A stretch of 6,449 bases of DNA from Bacteroidota bacterium (GTDB lineage: Bacteria > Bacteroidota > Ignavibacteria > UBA10030 > UBA8401), in assembly GCA_025355705.1 (NCBI GenBank), contig JANXZD010000238.1, positions 1-6,449 on the forward strand, read 5' to 3'. Numbering within the stretch: position 1 is the stretch's first letter; each line of letters begins with the position of its first letter. The position numbers and the translations under genes are program-made. Of the stretch, positions 3,891 through 6,449 are shown piece by piece. The notes below the pieces were generated by a model that did not search any database, had not been told where the DNA came from, and saw nothing but the letters and a program-made list of their open reading frames with translations.

Positions 3891-6449
3891 ACCTCAAAAC
3901 GTATCACGCAATACCATGTTGATACATGGCAGGAACAGAGCGGATTACTGCATAATTCCATTATTTCACTGTGTCAATCTTCAGACGGATATTTATGGCT
4001 TGCTACATACGGCGAATTATATCGATTCGACGGTGAGACATTCAAAAATTATGAACATCTGACCAGCATCAAAACTCCGCGTTGTTTGTACCAGGATTCG
4101 CATGGGATAATGTGGATCGGAACTACAATCGGACTCTTCTCCTATTCCAACGCTACATTCTCTCGAGTTGAACTCGGCCCATCCATTAAGCAAAACAGTA
4201 TCACTGCAATTACCGAACTTCACAATGGAACAATGTTATTCGGAACTCAATCGGGAATCATTACGTTTGACGGAAAGAAGTTTTCCGAACAATCGTTGGA
4301 GTTCGATGTCGCTAATGTGATCGTCTGGTGTATCACCGAAACAGAAGACGGACAAATTTGGATCGGAACCGATAAAGGAGTAAGAAGAAAAACCTCTTCG
4401 TTCGTTGAACAGATTGATACGACTTCAGGATATCTGAACCATAATGTTGTTCGTTCTATCATCGAAGACCGGTTTGGAAATATTTGGATCGGAACCGGCG
4501 GCGGCGGAATTACTCGGTACCGCGAAGGACGATTCTCTACATTCACTACTGCAGATGGCCTGCCAAGCAATGTCATCCGCGTGTTATTTGAAGATAGAAA
4601 TGGAAGCGTGTGGATCGGCAGCAGTGGAGGGGGACTTTCACGGTATCTTAACGGAAGATTTGAAACGATAACGAGTACTGATGGACTAACTTCCGATGTT
4701 GTGTGGGCGTTATGCGAGGATAACGAAGGCTCATTATGGATCGGAACCGGCGGCGGCGGATTGAATCGTTTGAGAGATTCACGTTTCACTGCATTGACAA
4801 AAAAAGAAGGGATTGGAAATAATTTTTTGTGGACTGTTTACGAAGACAGTCGCGGTGTACAATGGCTTGGAACGAACGGAGGAGGAATTACCGCATGGGA
4901 AAATGGAACGGGAAAAACATATTTGTTGGGAACCACGCCGTTAAGCAACATTGTCCGAACAGTACTTGATGACAGAAACGGAACGCTATGGGTCGGCACA
5001 TATGATGGAGTATTTCGCGCATCATCCCGGCCACCCCACATCTTCAAAAAATATTCTTCAATCCCTGCCAAGACAATCTATACTATTACACAGACAAAGG
5101 ATAATACTGTTTGGTTTGGAACTCAGGGATGCGGTGCATTCTCATTATTAAAAAATATCTTAAAGCAATACACGATTGAGAATGGACTTCTGCATAATTC
5201 GGTCCGAACAATAACTCAGAATCCAAACGGAAGTATTTGGTTCGGAACTGATGGAGGCATCGCCATTCTTTCTTCCGAAAATAAAAAATTGATTTGGAAT
5301 AAATTCCCGGCAAATGATCAGATACGTGACGAAGAAATCCGTGAGATCTATATTGATACCGATAGTGTTGCTTGGATCGGTACGGACCGCGGCGGACTAC
5401 GACGATATCATAACGGTGTGATGACTCACTTCGATGAGAAACAAGGATATAATGCATTGGCTGTCCATGAAATTCAAGAAGATGATTTTGGATATTTTTG
5501 GCTGACATGCAACAAAGGAATTTATCGTGTTAATAAAGAACATTTGAACGCAATCGCCCGCGGCGAACAACAGAACGCTGATTTTATCCTGTACGGAATT
5601 GTTGATGGTATGGGAAGCAGTGAATGTAACGGCGGAAGTCAACCTGCGGGTTGGAAAATGCGAAACGGAACGATCTGGTTCCCGACAATGAAAGGGGTTA
5701 CGATCGTTGCTCCTCAAAAATTACCGACCAATAAAATTATTCCCCCGGTGTATATTGAAGAGATCACTGCCGATGGAAATTCTGTTCCTATTAAAACTGG
5801 AAATGCAGACCTAGAAGCTGGCGTGAACCGTGTAACAATCAATTTCAGCGCACTTAGTTTGATGGTGCCTGAACTTGTCCGATTCAAATATATGCTGGAA
5901 GGATATGACCAACAATGGATCGATGGTAGAAACAGCCGAACGATATCGTACACGAATATCGCACCCGGAACATATACCTTCCGCGTGATCGCTTCAAACA
6001 ATGATGGTGTGTGGAACAATACCGGGGCAAGCATTACGATCACTCAACATCCGCATTTTTATCAAACTGCGTGGTTTGGAATTTCTGCATTGGCATTGAT
6101 CACCGGAACGTTCTTTTCCGCATATCGGTACCGTATCAATCTTTTGAAAGTGCGTGAACATGAATTGGAGCGGTTAGTGAAAGAACGGACGCATAACCTA
6201 CAGATCGAAAAAGATCGGGCAGAACAAGCTAACCAGTTCAAAGGAGAGCTTGTTCACATTGTCGCTCACGATCTAAAAAATCCATTGACGACAATTGTTG
6301 GAATGTCGCACTTCTTACAAAAAGAGGATTTCGATTCGACAACGACGAAAGAATCTGCCCGCGCGATATCGGGATCGGCAGAACAAATGGTCGATCTCAT
6401 CACAGATTTTCTGAACGTCGAATCCATGGAGCAAGGAACATTCAGCCTG
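3798..6449 (+). CDS. propeller/Y_Y_Y sensor histidine kinase, 3' end outside window
   Basis: Membrane-bound sensor histidine kinase; 884 residues lie in the window without a stop and the gene runs off the right edge. Domain order: signal peptide or N-terminal helix (about 1-31); about 14 reg_prop propeller blades (about 38-640), each marked by a WIGT-like motif; Y_Y_Y domain (about 675-750, with FKYMLEGYDQQW and APGTYTFRVIASN); one membrane helix (about 758-776); a coiled coil (780-815); and a HisKA domain whose H-box VAHDLKNPLTTIVG contains the predicted phosphorylated His824 (codon 6267-6269). The last blade has the YGIVDGMGSSECNGGSQPAG segment typical of this sensor class. The propellers should face the periplasm and sense an unknown ligand, the kinase the cytoplasm. 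A HATPase domain, and perhaps a receiver and AraC-type helix-turn-helix as in hybrid two-component systems, should follow but are not seen. ATG 3798 is used; TTG 3822, with GGGGA at 3810-3814, is an alternative start. The gene probably has its own promoter. Confidence 0.93.
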   Translation, partial: MLCIGENILRFFASYLLFIGIIFGQSSTGLATSKRITQYHVDTWQEQSGLLHNSIISLCQSSDGYLWLATYGELYRFDGETFKNYEHLTSIKTPRCLYQDSHGIMWIGTTIGLFSYSNATFSRVELGPSIKQNSITAITELHNGTMLFGTQSGIITFDGKKFSEQSLEFDVANVIVWCITETEDGQIWIGTDKGVRRKTSSFVEQIDTTSGYLNHNVVRSIIEDRFGNIWIGTGGGGITRYREGRFSTFTTADGLPSNVIRVLFEDRNGSVWIGSSGGGLSRYLNGRFETITSTDGLTSDVVWALCEDNEGSLWIGTGGGGLNRLRDSRFTALTKKEGIGNNFLWTVYEDSRGVQWLGTNGGGITAWENGTGKTYLLGTTPLSNIVRTVLDDRNGTLWVGTYDGVFRASSRPPHIFKKYSSIPAKTIYTITQTKDNTVWFGTQGCGAFSLLKNILKQYTIENGLLHNSVRTITQNPNGSIWFGTDGGIAILSSENKKLIWNKFPANDQIRDEEIREIYIDTDSVAWIGTDRGGLRRYHNGVMTHFDEKQGYNALAVHEIQEDDFGYFWLTCNKGIYRVNKEHLNAIARGEQQNADFILYGIVDGMGSSECNGGSQPAGWKMRNGTIWFPTMKGVTIVAPQKLPTNKIIPPVYIEEITADGNSVPIKTGNADLEAGVNRVTINFSALSLMVPELVRFKYMLEGYDQQWIDGRNSRTISYTNIAPGTYTFRVIASNNDGVWNNTGASITITQHPHFYQTAWFGISALALITGTFFSAYRYRINLLKVREHELERLVKERTHNLQIEKDRAEQANQFKGELVHIVAHDLKNPLTTIVGMSHFLQKEDFDSTTTKESARAISGSAEQMVDLITDFLNVESMEQGTFSL
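4485..4508 (+). repeat. 24-bp direct repeat, copy 1, in a propeller blade
   Basis: It encodes WIGTGGGG of the blade at residue 230 and is identical base for base to 4737-4760, which lies 252 bp (84 codons, two blade lengths) downstream. The match stops at both edges. Confidence 0.85.
4737..4760 (+). repeat. 24-bp direct repeat, copy 2, in a propeller blade
   Basis: It encodes WIGTGGGG of the blade at residue 314, identical to 4485-4508. Equal use of synonymous codons, including GGC GGC GGC GGA, suggests recent duplication or gene conversion between blades, although strong codon preference could also contribute. Confidence 0.85.
6069..6125 (+). other. transmembrane segment of the sensor kinase
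   Basis: Residues 758-776 (AWFGISALALITGTFFSAY) form a hydrophobic helix directly after the Y_Y_Y domain and are followed by the basic YRYRINLLK. This is the expected arrangement, with Y_Y_Y outside and the kinase inside the cell. It is the only strong membrane helix apart from the N-terminal one. Confidence 0.85.

Larger units (their letters stand above)
3909..5717 (+). repeat. array of about 14 reg_prop propeller blades (protein level)
   Basis: WIGT-like motifs fall at residues 67 (WLAT), 106, 147 (LFGT, degenerate), 188, 230, 272 (WIGS), 314, 356 (WLGT), 398 (WVGT), 439 (WFGT), 481 (WFGT), 526, 568 (WLTC, degenerate) and 627 (WFPT). Most spacings are 41-42 residues, with 45 before blade 12 and 59 before blade 14. 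Fourteen blades are what two seven-bladed propellers would need, as in known hybrid two-component sensors. Blades at 230, 272, 314 and 356 carry an extra glycine-rich GGG after the motif and are the most alike. Blade boundaries are approximate. Confidence 0.85.

Noticed and set aside
3808..4062. Plus-strand frame of 84 codons starting with TTG at 3808
   Set aside because: It lies in another frame over the signal peptide and first blade of the sensor kinase, whose domain pattern is unmistakable.
4247..4789. Minus-strand open frame of 180 codons opposite the propeller blades
   Set aside because: It is the antisense of the repeated WIGT/GGG blades, giving a proline- and serine-rich repetitive translation. 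The plus strand is clearly coding across the whole stretch.
5086..6043. Three minus-strand open frames (5086-5508, 5397-5717, 5714-6043)
   Set aside because: They overlap each other and lie opposite the continuous plus-strand frame for blades and the Y_Y_Y domain. Their translations resemble no family and have no good start sites.

Overview
This window carries six plus-strand genes packed closely together, with no RNA genes, mobile elements, CRISPR arrays or long empty stretches. Moderate-to-low GC (about 40% by eye), mostly weak or absent Shine-Dalgarno sequences, and a large propeller/Y_Y_Y sensor histidine kinase all fit a bacterium of the Bacteroidota/Ignavibacteria (FCB) kind. That placement is inference; no marker gene here fixes it.

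Layout: (1) positions 2-1180, the 3' part of a gene for a DUF4032-type kinase-like protein whose start lies upstream of the window. (2) 1234-1500, a small 88-residue protein of unknown function with the best ribosome binding site of the window. (3) 1572-2168, a MarC-family membrane protein. (4) 2174-3094, a serine-dependent glutaminase (GlsA type), starting 5 bp after the marC-like gene. (5) 3103-3723, a small alpha/beta-hydrolase of the phospholipase/carboxylesterase family, starting 8 bp after the glutaminase. (6) 3798 to the end of the window, a large sensor histidine kinase with signal peptide, about 14 reg_prop propeller blades, Y_Y_Y domain, one membrane segment, coiled coil and the beginning of a HisKA domain. 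Its 3' end lies outside the window.

Genes 3-5 are spaced so tightly that they are probably co-transcribed: a membrane protein, an enzyme releasing glutamate and ammonia from glutamine, and an esterase. Nothing in the sequence shows a shared pathway. The sensor kinase follows a 74-bp gap containing a possible promoter, so it probably forms a separate unit reading an extracytoplasmic signal.

I see no convincing new biological system. The points most worth a second look are the two-times-seven blade architecture of the sensor with a near-constant 42-residue period, the DUF4032 kinase-like protein with its unusual catalytic loop, the uncharacterised 88-residue protein, and the marC-glutaminase-esterase cluster. 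Gene 1, which looks as if it begins with GTG at position 50, actually continues upstream, and the glutaminase frame is open far into marC although its real start is position 2174.
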